A stretch of 51,372 bases of DNA from Planctomycetota bacterium (GCA_003696625.1 RFGR01000022.1:1-51372); one strand, 5' to 3'. Shown: positions 7,705 through 15,531, counted from the first letter of the stretch. Numbers and translations: made by a program. Notes: generated from the sequence alone by a model not told the origin.

Positions 7705-8506
7705 CGACGACGTAGGCGTGCAACTTGCGCAGGGCCAGCCGTTCGATCTGCCGCACGCGCTCGCGGGAGATGCCGAGCGCCTTGGCGATCGCCTCGAGGG
7801 TAGCGGGCTTCTCGTCGTCGATGCCGTAGCGCATCCGCAACACCGCCGCCTCGCGCTGGTCGATCAGGTCCAGGATATCCCGCAGCGTTTCGAGCGCGTC
7901 CCGTTTCAGCGCGATCTCGTCCGGCGGCAGGCGCTCGGCGGCGACGCCGGGGTGGTCCTCGGCGATGTTGTTCAGGATCTCGTCGCCGGTGCCGGTGCTG
8001 GTGGCGGTGGTCAGGGCCTGCTTCACGACCTTGACGTTGGCGGGCGACAGGCCGAGCTGGTCGGCGATCTCCTGGGCGGTCGGCCGCCGGCCGAGGGAAT
8101 GCTCGAGGTCGGCGGCGACCCGGCGCCACTTGCTGAGGATCTCGACCATGTAGGACGGCACCCGAACCGTCTTGGCCTGGTTGATCAGCGCCCGTCGGAT
8201 CGTCTGCTGGATCCACCAGGTGGCGTAGGTCGAGAAGCGGAAGCCGGCCTCGGGGTCGAACTTCTCGATCGCCTTGAGCAGGCCGAGGTTGCCTTCGGCG
8301 ATCAGGTCCGGCAACGCCAGGCCGCGGCCGGTGAAGCGCTTGGCGACGCTGACCACGAGCCGAAGGTTGGCGCGGATCATGTGCTCCCGCGCCTTTTGGT
8401 CGCCCTGCTGGACGCGGCGCCCGAGCGCGACCTCCTCCTCGGCGGTGAGGAGGGGCACCTGGTCGATGTCGCGCAGGTAGGTTTCGAGGCAGCGGTCGGA
8501 AGCGAT
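7637..8506 (-). CDS. RpoD-family sigma-70 factor, probable ATC start
   Basis: This sigma factor directs RNA polymerase to -10/-35 promoters. Region 2 (DLIAEGNLGLLKAIEKFDP, FSTYATWWIQQTIRRAL), region 3 and region 4 (ISRERVRQIERLALRKL) are all present. Region 1.1 is absent, as in short primary or group 2 sigmas. The ORF track starts at GTG 8458, but the 16 upstream codons encode a region 1.2-like sequence (CLETYLRDIDQ) that runs straight into VPLLTAEEE. The frame closes with TGA 8510-8512, and no ATG, GTG or TTG occurs between that stop and GTG 8458. ATC at 8506 sits 7 bases after GGAGGA, giving 289 residues. The start is inferred. Confidence 0.92.
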   Translation of the reverse strand: MASDRCLETYLRDIDQVPLLTAEEEVALGRRVQQGDQKAREHMIRANLRLVVSVAKRFTGRGLALPDLIAEGNLGLLKAIEKFDPEAGFRFSTYATWWIQQTIRRALINQAKTVRVPSYMVEILSKWRRVAADLEHSLGRRPTAQEIADQLGLSPANVKVVKQALTTATSTGTGDEILNNIAEDHPGVAAERLPPDEIALKRDALETLRDILDLIDQREAAVLRMRYGIDDEKPATLEAIAKALGISRERVRQIERLALRKLHAYVVDGVPPDQILEPLRARRRKRRPA

Positions 8507-8513
8507 GGTTCAA

Positions 8514-8519
8514 TCCTCC
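8514..8519 (-). promoter_or_regulatory. strong ribosome binding site GGAGGA for the sigma factor
   Basis: GGAGGA on the minus strand is followed by 7 bases and then ATC (8506-8504), which opens the sigma reading frame. This spacing is optimal for a Shine-Dalgarno, and it is too far (about 55 bases) from the GTG at 8458. It therefore decides in favour of the upstream, non-canonical start. The rest of the 8507-8686 gap holds a T-rich stretch near 8590-8612 but no convincing -35/-10 pair for this gene. Confidence 0.6.
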
Positions 8520-8660
8520 GGACGAACGTGGGACGGGGGGAGACGGGGGTTCGTTCCCGGCTGTCTTTTGCGGGTCGATTGCGCACGACTTGATTCTTTT
8601 CTCAGGTTTTTTCGGTCCCCGTCGCAGGAGGTTCGGCCGACCCGTCCTCGGGAACTGCGG

Positions 8661-8666
8661 TAAAAT
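8661..8666 (+). promoter_or_regulatory. -10-like hexamer TAAAAT before the HPr-fusion gene
   Basis: TAAAAT lies 20 bases before the ATG at 8687 in otherwise GC-rich sequence. The predicted start of transcription would leave a leader of about 14 bases with no clear Shine-Dalgarno. No good -35 hexamer is visible 17 bases upstream, so this is only a moderate promoter call. Confidence 0.4.
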
Positions 8667-8686
8667 CCGGCCGTCACCTCTGCGCG

Positions 8687-10015
8687 ATGGATTCTTCGAC
8701 AACTGGGACCGACCGCCGCCGGCGCCGCCGCGTGATCTCGGTCGAGGAGTTCCGGCCGCTCCTGGCGGCCCGGGCCCAGGACTTCCTGAAGCTCGCCAAC
8801 GGGCTGTTCGAGGCCAGTCCGGAGCAGTGGAACCAGCGCCAGCTCTACCACCTCTACCAGTCCACCACCGACCTGGAGAGCTACCTCGACAACTACGGCG
8901 CGCGCGAGAACCGGACCTACTTGCCGATCCGGGAGCTGATCGCGATCGCCCGCTGGCTGTCGGTCGGGATGAGTTCCCTGGTCCACCTGGACTCCCGGCT
9001 GCCGAGCTACTCCTTCCCGGACCCGGCCTGGGTCGGAGAGCGCCTCGCCCCCACGGTGCGAACCAGCGCCCTGCGGCTCGGGGAGATGATCCTTCGTTCG
9101 CTCGAGGCTCTGCGGGAGACCTGGACCGAGACCGGCCTCTCTTGGCCGGACGGGGTGATGCGGGTGGATTCCCTGGCCGCCGCCGGGGAGACGGTCCGGC
9201 TGCCCCGGGATGCGGTCGATCAGGTCGGCAACGAGGAGAGCCGGGCCCTGGTCTCCCGGGCGGCCCTGGTCGCTTCCCGCTTCCTCCGCCTCCAGAAGCA
9301 CATGGCACGCTCCAACCCACGTCGGATCAATGGTTTGGAGCGATTGGAGGAGGTCGTCCAGGTGCACTGCTCGGAAGCCCAGAGCCGGCGCTTCGAGGCC
9401 CGGCTGCACAACCTCCAGAGCACCTATGACAGCCTGGTCGCCGGCAGTCCCGAGGAGGAGAAGCACCCTGTGCTTCCGCGGATCCGTTCGGCGGCCAGCA
9501 CCGCCTTCCACCTCTTCGAGGCCACCACGGCCCTGGTCCACCTCGACGAGCGCCACCGGCTGGACCGCTTCCGCGGCGCCGACGGGGAAGCTCTCCTGGA
9601 CCGGGAGGCCTTCCTTTCTATCGCCATAAATGACTGCTCAGTTATGGCTTATGAATGTATGACGAGCGTCGCCCCGGAGGCCGAGGCCTTCCTCGCCCAG
9701 GTCTCGGAGCGCTGCTCGCGGGTCTTCCGGGTGCCGGACGGGGTCTCCCTGCACGCCCGGCCGATCTCCCTGATCGTGTCGGTGGTGAACCACTACCGCT
9801 CGGCCGTCGAAGCCGAGATCGACGGCGACCGCTGCTCGGCCGCGAGCATCATGCAGCTTCTCGTCCTGGTCGGCGGCCACTCCTCGACCCGGGAGATCCG
9901 GTTCTACGGCGACCAGCGGGTCCTCGACGATCTCCAGGTCCTGTTCGAAGCTCGCCTGGGCGAGGACGGCCTCGACGGCCTGCCCGAATCGCTCTCCTAC
10001 CTGGTTCAGCGCTGA
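8687..10015 (+). CDS. uncharacterised protein with C-terminal HPr-like phosphocarrier domain
   Basis: The last about 100 residues look like HPr: VSLHARPISLIV with His 356 and CSAASIMQLL with Ser 387, the same 31-residue separation as His15 and Ser46 of HPr. Both possible phosphorylation sites are therefore kept. The first about 345 residues are mostly helical, begin with an Arg-rich run and match no family I recognise. Residues about 306-330 are encoded by an AT-rich stretch with unusual codons that holds a 26-bp palindrome. No PTS enzyme I or HPr kinase is in the window. The protein may be a regulatory target of a PTS-like phosphorelay; its function is unknown. Confidence 0.75.
   Translation: MDSSTTGTDRRRRRRVISVEEFRPLLAARAQDFLKLANGLFEASPEQWNQRQLYHLYQSTTDLESYLDNYGARENRTYLPIRELIAIARWLSVGMSSLVHLDSRLPSYSFPDPAWVGERLAPTVRTSALRLGEMILRSLEALRETWTETGLSWPDGVMRVDSLAAAGETVRLPRDAVDQVGNEESRALVSRAALVASRFLRLQKHMARSNPRRINGLERLEEVVQVHCSEAQSRRFEARLHNLQSTYDSLVAGSPEEEKHPVLPRIRSAASTAFHLFEATTALVHLDERHRLDRFRGADGEALLDREAFLSIAINDCSVMAYECMTSVAPEAEAFLAQVSERCSRVFRVPDGVSLHARPISLIVSVVNHYRSAVEAEIDGDRCSAASIMQLLVLVGGHSSTREIRFYGDQRVLDDLQVLFEARLGEDGLDGLPESLSYLVQR
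9623..9648. repeat. 26-bp interrupted palindrome inside the HPr-fusion gene
   Basis: Arms GCCATAA (9623-9629) and TTATGGC (9642-9648) are perfect inverted copies, and inner TGA/TCA triplets extend the symmetry, so 10 of 13 half-site positions pair. The surrounding 9613-9665 is AT-rich and uses codons rare elsewhere in the window (CTT, TCT, ATA, AAT, TCA, GTT, TAT, TGT). It could be an operator for a dimeric regulator, a recombination site or a translation pause element. Function unknown. Confidence 0.55.
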
Positions 10016-10046
10016 CCGGACCGGCCGAAAGGGCCCGCCGAGGCGC

Positions 10047-10790
10047 TCAGATCCCGTGGACCAGACGGTCACCCAGGATCTGGGGCAGGCCGGCCCGGCG
10101 GATCCTCTTCTGCTCCTCGGCGATGTTGTAGGGTGTGCGGAGCAGGCGGAAGCGGCGCGCCGGCAGCTCGTAGAGGCAGACCGGCGCCTGTGGGTTCTCG
10201 TCCCGGGGCTGCCCGACGCTGCCGACGTTCACCACCGCCCGATCCTGGTCCTCCAGGCACCAGTCGGTCTGGAAGTGCCACTCCAGCTCGGTCGCCCTCG
10301 GATGCTGGATGAAGTTCATCGGCACGTGGGTGTGACCACAGAAGCCGACCGGGGCGGCGAACTCGGCCAGCGAGGCCCGGGCCGCCGGGAAGCTCTGGAG
10401 GTAGTTGAACGCCTCCGGCTCCGGCAGGGAACCGTGGAAGACGCAGAACTCCGGGTCATCGATCCGAAGCGGCAGCTCGGCCAGGAAGTCGCGGTTCTCC
10501 GCCGTCAGCTCCTTGCCGGTCCACTCCAAGGCGGCCTGGGCATAGGGGTTGAAAGTCCGGGCGTCGATCCGGCCGAGCAGCGCCCAGTCGTGGTTCCCGG
10601 CCACGCAGCGGACCCCCGCCTCCCGGATGCGTTCCACGACTTCGTTGGGGCGCGGGCCATAGCCGACCACGTCCCCGACGCAGTACAACTCCGAAACCTG
10701 CTCCAGCTCCAGGACGGCCAGGACCGCCTGGAGCGCGGACAGGTTCGCGTGAAGGTCGCCCAAGACGGCGATCGTGCGGGTCGCGGGCAT
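10047..10790 (-). CDS. YfcE/MJ0936-like calcineurin-type metallophosphoesterase
   Basis: This 247-residue metallophosphoesterase probably hydrolyses a phosphodiester or phosphomonoester. Metal-binding motifs are in order: GDLHAN near the N-terminus, GDVVGYGPRP, GNHD, FHGS and GHTHVP, all typical of two-metal phosphoesterases. ATG 10790 places GDLHAN about 10 residues in, as usual; the longer ORF upstream is a shadow of parB. It is divergent from parB with a 66-base gap, and its 3' end faces the end of the HPr-fusion gene. The substrate cannot be told from sequence. Confidence 0.88.
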   Translation of the reverse strand: MPATRTIAVLGDLHANLSALQAVLAVLELEQVSELYCVGDVVGYGPRPNEVVERIREAGVRCVAGNHDWALLGRIDARTFNPYAQAALEWTGKELTAENRDFLAELPLRIDDPEFCVFHGSLPEPEAFNYLQSFPAARASLAEFAAPVGFCGHTHVPMNFIQHPRATELEWHFQTDWCLEDQDRAVVNVGSVGQPRDENPQAPVCLYELPARRFRLLRTPYNIAEEQKRIRRAGLPQILGDRLVHGI

Positions 10791-10856
10791 GTTTGGTCGT
10801 CGGCGGCCCCGGGAGTAGGCTGGAGCGGCCGGATCGGCAGAGACTACGCGCAACCC

Positions 10857-11750
10857 ATGGCAACCCGCAAGCTCGGCAAAGGACTCGACAGTCTTCTCTC
10901 CCATACGCACGCCCGGGACGAGGCATCCTCCGGCGGCCCGACCTGGGTTCCGGTCGAGAGGCTCAGCCCGAACCGGGTCCAGCCTCGGACCGACCTGGAA
11001 CGGGGCCTGGCTCGGCTGACCGAGTCCATCCGCCGGCACGGGATCATGCAGCCGATCCTGGTCACCGAACGGGAGACGGGCGGCTACGAGATCCTCGCCG
11101 GGGAGCGGCGCTGGCGGGCGGCGCAGGCCGCGGGCCTGAAGAGCGTGCCCGTCCTGGTACGGCCGCCGGTTCGGAACGACGCCGAGCGCCTCGAGCTGGC
11201 GTTGATCGAAAACGTCCAGCGCGAGGATCTGGATCCGATCGAGCGGGCCCGGGCCTGTCGAGCCCTGCTGGACGACTTCGGACTGACCCAGGAGGAGGTC
11301 GCCCAAGGCCTGGGCTACGATCGCTCGACGATCGCCAACCTGGTTCGGCTGCTGGACCTTCCCCCGGAACTCCAGGACGCTGTTTCACGTGAAACGATCA
11401 CCGCCGGGCATGCCCGCGCCCTCCTGCGGCTGAACGGAGCCCCGATCCAAGCCGAGGTCTTCCGCCGAATGGTGACCGAGGAGTGGTCGGTTCGCCGGGC
11501 CGAGGCCGAATGCCGTCGGGCGGCCGAGAAGGGGCTGGAGCCGGCCCACAAGCCGCGGCCCCGGCAGCCGGCCTGGGTCTCCGACCTCCAGGAGCGGATC
11601 ACCCGAGGCCTCGGCCTGCGGGCCGAGATCCGGCTGCGGCGGGGCGGGGGCGGCCGGATGATCCTCCACTTCCAAGACCTGGACGAACTCGACCGCTTCG
11701 CCCAGAGCCTCGACCTCGAGGACGAGGCCTCCGAACTGCTCGAATCCTGA
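10857..11750 (+). CDS. parB: chromosome-partitioning protein ParB (Spo0J-like)
   Basis: ParB binds parS, spreads on DNA as a CTP-dependent clamp and recruits ParA and SMC. The N-terminus MATRKLGKGLDSLL is the usual ParB start. It is followed by the ParB/Srx fold with GGYEILAGERRWRAA and LIENVQREDLDPIE, the helix-turn-helix (GLTQEEVAQGLGYDRSTIANLVRLL), and a C-terminal dimerisation region. The length of 297 residues is typical. ATG 10857 is chosen over the longer ORF, whose upstream part is antisense to the phosphoesterase. A parS sequence lies inside the gene at the codons for VSRET. Confidence 0.96.
   Translation: MATRKLGKGLDSLLSHTHARDEASSGGPTWVPVERLSPNRVQPRTDLERGLARLTESIRRHGIMQPILVTERETGGYEILAGERRWRAAQAAGLKSVPVLVRPPVRNDAERLELALIENVQREDLDPIERARACRALLDDFGLTQEEVAQGLGYDRSTIANLVRLLDLPPELQDAVSRETITAGHARALLRLNGAPIQAEVFRRMVTEEWSVRRAEAECRRAAEKGLEPAHKPRPRQPAWVSDLQERITRGLGLRAEIRLRRGGGGRMILHFQDLDELDRFAQSLDLEDEASELLES
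11381..11396. promoter_or_regulatory. parS: parS centromere-like site within parB
   Basis: TGTTTCACGTGAAACG matches the canonical bacterial parS TGTTTCACGTGAAACA at 15 of 16 positions and has the complete 14-bp palindrome GTTTCACGTGAAAC. It lies in the parB reading frame. B. subtilis likewise carries a parS inside spo0J. It supports an origin-proximal location and a working ParABS system. Confidence 0.93.
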
Positions 11751-11780
11751 GCCGGCGGCGAGCCGACCTCGGTCCGGCGA

Positions 11781-12773
11781 CTACTCGAGGACCTCGATCG
11801 AGGTCAGGATCATCGAGTCGATCGGGTCCGGCTGGTCCGGTCCCTGGTAGGCGAACCCGGCAAGCTGTTCGGCCCCGGAGGTCAGGTGGCCGAAGACCGT
11901 CGTCTGCCCGTCCAGGTGGGGCGCGTCCATGATCCCGAGTTCGAAAGCGCCGGCCTTCATTTCGGTGGGCTTGCCGCCGGTGTCCCGACTCAGCCAGAGA
12001 GCCCCCTGGAGGTGGAAGAAACCCCACTGGACCTCGAGCGGAAGGGACTTCGCTTCAGAGCCTTCCGGTTGCTCGGCGCTGAACTGGAAGCTGAACGAAC
12101 CCTGGCGGGTACCCGGGCGGCCGACCAGGTCGCCGTTCCGGGCCGCCTCGAGGAACCAGGCGCAGGCCTCGGGCGCCGCCTCGGGATAGAGGCCGGCCTC
12201 GAAGGTGTAGTCGTCTTGGCCGTTCACCTGTACCGTGAAGCGGACCTTAGGTCCTGTCGGAGCTGGATTTACAAACTCTCGGGTGGAGTTCGGGTCGAGC
12301 GCCTGGTCAACCCGGGCCAGGGTATGGGCGAAGAGCGGCTCCAGCCCGGCATCGCCCACGACCCGGAATCCTTCCAGGTCGGGATCCTGGGCCAGCTTCT
12401 CCAGCTCACCCCGAAGGATGCGGAGGGCGTCCAGATCCTCTTGCTGGATCGCGGCGCTGACGCCGGTCTGAACCAGCCAGGGGAAGATCCGCTCGTCGCC
12501 GCGGGCTCGGGAGAGGGTTTCTTCGATCTTGTCGGCGGTGAAGTTCGCCGGCTGGGCGAGTTCCTGGTAGAGCGACCAGGAAGCGCCGAGGTCCTGGCGC
12601 TTGTAGCGAGGCCAGAAGTAGTTCCAGGAGGCCGTCACCGTGATGACCAGGAGCAGGAAGGCCAGATAGCCCTTGTTCTCCTTGGCCCAGGTGACCGCCG
12701 GGTTCTCCGGGCTCAGATCCGGGATGTGAGCCCCGGCCTCGTGGCTGGGGAGGTTGGTCTTGGCGGCGCTCAT
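11781..12773 (-). CDS. membrane-anchored cyclophilin-like protein
   Basis: The 330-residue protein has one transmembrane helix (about 37-53), a helical middle region, and a C-terminal domain resembling cyclophilin peptidyl-prolyl isomerases. Signs of the fold are the early strand pattern with YPEAAPEACAWFLEAA and the late motif PHLDGQTTVFG. The usual catalytic FHR and GSQFF segments are not recognisable, so it may fold proteins weakly or only bind them. ATG 12773 overlaps the preceding lipoprotein stop by ATGA. The soluble part is probably outside the cytoplasmic membrane. Family moderately sure, activity uncertain. Confidence 0.7.
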   Translation of the reverse strand: MSAAKTNLPSHEAGAHIPDLSPENPAVTWAKENKGYLAFLLLVITVTASWNYFWPRYKRQDLGASWSLYQELAQPANFTADKIEETLSRARGDERIFPWLVQTGVSAAIQQEDLDALRILRGELEKLAQDPDLEGFRVVGDAGLEPLFAHTLARVDQALDPNSTREFVNPAPTGPKVRFTVQVNGQDDYTFEAGLYPEAAPEACAWFLEAARNGDLVGRPGTRQGSFSFQFSAEQPEGSEAKSLPLEVQWGFFHLQGALWLSRDTGGKPTEMKAGAFELGIMDAPHLDGQTTVFGHLTSGAEQLAGFAYQGPDQPDPIDSMILTSIEVLE

Positions 12774-13186
12774 CGGGAGGTCAGGGGCGTGCGCTCGGAG
12801 CGCATCCGGAGGGTCACGACGACCTTGTTGAAACCTTCGTAAACTTCTTTGGGCGCGTTGGTTACGGTCACAGTCAGGCGCCAGGGGCCCTTCTTCCAGA
12901 CCCCGTCCGGAGCTTCCTGCCAGCCGTGCACCGGCAGCCGCCCGCGGTAGTACTCCTCGACCCCTTCGACGGTGCCGAGGCCGAGGTAGGACAGCTCGCC
13001 GTGCCGGAACTCCCCGATCTGGAAGGCGGCCTTGGCGGCGACGGTCTCGAGCGGTTCGAAGCCCTGCGGCACCGGCACGTCCGGCCAGGCCGTGAGCACC
13101 GGCGGCGGGGCCTGCCGGGGGGCGCTCTGGCAGGCCGCGGCCAGGAGCGGGGCCAGAAGAAGGATGGGGAAGGCATTCAGCGGCAT
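12770..13186 (-). CDS. small predicted lipoprotein
   Basis: The protein has 138 residues. A hydrophobic signal segment ends in the lipobox LAAAC, so it should be lipidated at Cys about 19. The mature part contains short strands and a conserved-looking segment (VEEYYRGRLPVHGWQ, GPWRLTVTVT) of the kind seen in small secreted domains of unknown function. ATG 13186 is chosen because it places the signal peptide at the start; the longer ORF upstream lies in the promoter region. It is cotranscribed with the cyclophilin-like gene through an ATGA overlap. Function unknown. Confidence 0.7.
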   Translation of the reverse strand: MPLNAFPILLLAPLLAAACQSAPRQAPPPVLTAWPDVPVPQGFEPLETVAAKAAFQIGEFRHGELSYLGLGTVEGVEEYYRGRLPVHGWQEAPDGVWKKGPWRLTVTVTNAPKEVYEGFNKVVVTLRMRSERTPLTSR

Positions 13187-13235
13187 CGGACCTCCGTGGC
13201 TTGCGCCGGGCGGCCGGCACCCTCGGGCGCGGCAG

Positions 13236-13264
13236 AGTTTATCCACGAAAAGCGGTCCCAACAA
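13236..13264 (-). promoter_or_regulatory. promoter of the lipoprotein-cyclophilin operon, overlapping a DnaA-box-like 9-mer
   Basis: On the minus strand TTGTTG (13264-13259) and TAAACT (13241-13236) are separated by 17 bases, a reasonable -35/-10 pair. On the plus strand the same DNA contains TTATCCACG (13239-13247), one mismatch from the DnaA box TTATCCACA, overlapping the -10 and spacer. DnaA could therefore influence this promoter. This is inference from sequence only. The gap 13187-13326 holds nothing else clear. Confidence 0.5.
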
Positions 13265-13326
13265 TGGATTGCTCGAGCGTAGGATGCCGCCAACCTCCGC
13301 CCTGGGCGGAATGAAGTCGGAAAACC

Positions 13327-15531
13327 ATGAGTCGCATCGCACCCCTCCTCCTGGCCACGGCCGCCCTGGCCCCTGCGGCCCCTGCCCAACAGGGCCTGGC
13401 CGAGACCCTCCCGGACAGCACCCTCTTTTACCTCGAGATCCCGGACGTCCAGGCCTTCGCCGACGGCTTCGCCGGCTCCTCCCTCGGCCGGATCTGGGCC
13501 GACGACGCCCTCCAGGAGTTCCTCGCTCCGGTTCTCCCGATGATCGACGGCGCCTTGATGCAGGCCCGGTCGGGCCTCGAGGCCCAGGGAATCCCGGGCG
13601 CCCTGCTCGATCCAGCCACCTATGGTCGGGTCGAACTGGGACTGGCCATGTCCGGCTTCGATCCGGTCACCGGCCCGAACGCGAGCTTCGGCGCCCGGCT
13701 GACCTTCCACGATCCGGCCGTCGCGCAGTCCCTGTTCCAGCTCATCGGCGGCTACGGCGCCGCGATGGGGGCCGAGGTCTCCGACGATCTGGTCCGGATC
13801 CAGGACGAGGACTCGCTGATCGCCGTCCGCTTGACCGGCTCCACTCTGGCCGTCGACGGCGGCAAGGGCGAGGTCGCCGGCGGCCCACTGGCCGCGGCGC
13901 CGGGCTTCCAGGAGGCGCGCCAGGCCCTGCCGGACGGGCAGATGTTTCTGCACCTCGACCTCGGTCGGTTCGTCGATCTCGGCCTCGCGGCCCTGAACCA
14001 GTTCGCCCCCGAGGAGGCGCGGGCGATGGTGCCGATGGTCCTCGGCGGCATCGGTCTCGACTCCCTGGCCACCCTCAGCGTCACCACCGGCTGGCGCGGC
14101 GGCGACAGCTTCGGCGAAGGAGTGATGACCTTCCGCCAGGGCGGCCCGACCGGGCTGATCGGCGCCGGCCTCCACGGCGCCCACGCCGACAAGTCGCTGG
14201 CCGAATACATTCCGGCCGACGCCACCTCTTTCTCGATCGGCGCCGCCGACCTGAGTGCGGTCTGGAACTTCATCACCACCACCGCCGATCAGCTCATCGA
14301 CCTGGCCGAGAGCCAGGGCCAGGCCATCGACCGCGGCATGCCGGAACTCGCCTGGCTCTACGGGGAGGACCGGGCGATGTATGACCAGGCCTTCGCCGCC
14401 ATCGGCCCCGAGACTTTCAGCTGGCAGAAGGCCGAGTTCAGCATGATGGGCGGCGGGGGCAGCGGTGGTTCCTTCGTCCGCGTCCGCGACGTCGAGGCGG
14501 TCCGGAAGATGCTCGCCGGCGTCATGCCCCAGCTCGCCGCGATCCTGGCCGACGTCGATTTCCTCGACCTTCAGATCAAGGACGCCACCGATCGCAAGAA
14601 GAACGCCGACGGCGAATGGACCACCGTCAAGCTCGGCGAGTACTACCAGTTCCGCTTCAACCTGAACGCCCTGCCGATGCCCGACGAAGCCAAGATGCAG
14701 ATGGGCATGATGGCCAACATGTTGCCGAAGCCGGCCTTCGGCGTCACCGACGACGGCTGGCTGGTGTTCTCGCTGCAGGGTTCGCCCGCCGTCCGCAAGG
14801 CGATGAAGGCCGGGGTCCAGAAGCCGGCCGAGAACATTCTCGCCAACGAAGAGGCGGCCGACTTCCTCGGCCGGGTGCCCGACGACGCCTCCGGCATCCG
14901 CTGGAGCGACCCGCGGCCGGTGGTCGCCGGCGCCGTCACCATGATCCAGGGGATGCTGCCGATGGTCACCGCCCAGATGGGCGACCAGTTCCCCCTCGAC
15001 CTGGAGAAAATGCCGGGGCCGGATGTGTTCACCAGCCACCTGCGGACCTCCGAGGCGCTCTCCTGGTTCGACGGCGACAAGGCTCGAATGACCAGCGTCG
15101 GCAGCTTCAACGGCGGCGAGGCGATGGTTCTGGTCGGCCTGGGCTTGGCCACCTTCGCCGGTGTCACGGCTCTGGTCGAAGAGGAGCAGGCCACGGAACT
15201 GGAGATCGAGTCGGCGCCGACCGAACCGGAAGTGATCGCCGACGAAGGCGACCCGATGGAGGCGACCCGGATGGAGTTGCTGCGGCTGGACACCGGCCTG
15301 ATGCTCTACAACGCGGTCAACTCCGCCTACCCGGACAGTCTCGAGGTGCTGCTGCAGCCGCAGCCGGACTGGGACGAGGGCTTCCTTGCCGACCCGGAGG
15401 CCGGGATCCAGCCCGACGGCTGGGGCAACCCCTTCGTCTACAAACTGACCGCCGCCGGCTACCAGCTCTACTCCTGCGGCCCGAACGGGGTCGATGACGG
15501 CGGGAACGGCGACGACGTCAAGCTGCAGTAG
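13327..15531 (+). CDS. large secreted DUF3352-like protein with C-terminal GspG-like domain
   Basis: The 734-residue protein begins with a signal peptide (MSRIAPLLLATAALAPAAPAQQ). The long middle resembles DUF3352-type secreted proteins, with an early LPDSTLFYLEIPD and repeated alpha/beta segments. The last about 90 residues look like the C-terminal domain of type II secretion major pseudopilin GspG: DGWGNPFVYKLT, then YQLYSCGPNGVDDGGNGDD, which supplies a calcium site in GspG. There is no N-terminal pilin helix, so it is not a pseudopilin. The next gene overlaps its end or starts 4 bases later. Function unknown. Confidence 0.7.
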   Translation: MSRIAPLLLATAALAPAAPAQQGLAETLPDSTLFYLEIPDVQAFADGFAGSSLGRIWADDALQEFLAPVLPMIDGALMQARSGLEAQGIPGALLDPATYGRVELGLAMSGFDPVTGPNASFGARLTFHDPAVAQSLFQLIGGYGAAMGAEVSDDLVRIQDEDSLIAVRLTGSTLAVDGGKGEVAGGPLAAAPGFQEARQALPDGQMFLHLDLGRFVDLGLAALNQFAPEEARAMVPMVLGGIGLDSLATLSVTTGWRGGDSFGEGVMTFRQGGPTGLIGAGLHGAHADKSLAEYIPADATSFSIGAADLSAVWNFITTTADQLIDLAESQGQAIDRGMPELAWLYGEDRAMYDQAFAAIGPETFSWQKAEFSMMGGGGSGGSFVRVRDVEAVRKMLAGVMPQLAAILADVDFLDLQIKDATDRKKNADGEWTTVKLGEYYQFRFNLNALPMPDEAKMQMGMMANMLPKPAFGVTDDGWLVFSLQGSPAVRKAMKAGVQKPAENILANEEAADFLGRVPDDASGIRWSDPRPVVAGAVTMIQGMLPMVTAQMGDQFPLDLEKMPGPDVFTSHLRTSEALSWFDGDKARMTSVGSFNGGEAMVLVGLGLATFAGVTALVEEEQATELEIESAPTEPEVIADEGDPMEATRMELLRLDTGLMLYNAVNSAYPDSLEVLLQPQPDWDEGFLADPEAGIQPDGWGNPFVYKLTAAGYQLYSCGPNGVDDGGNGDDVKLQ

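Noticed and set aside
9625-9659. Possible Xer/dif recombination site because CATAA and TTATG half-site ends occur in the palindrome
   Set aside because: A dif site has an 11-6-11 layout. Here the half-sites are 12 bases apart, and the location is near the origin rather than the terminus.
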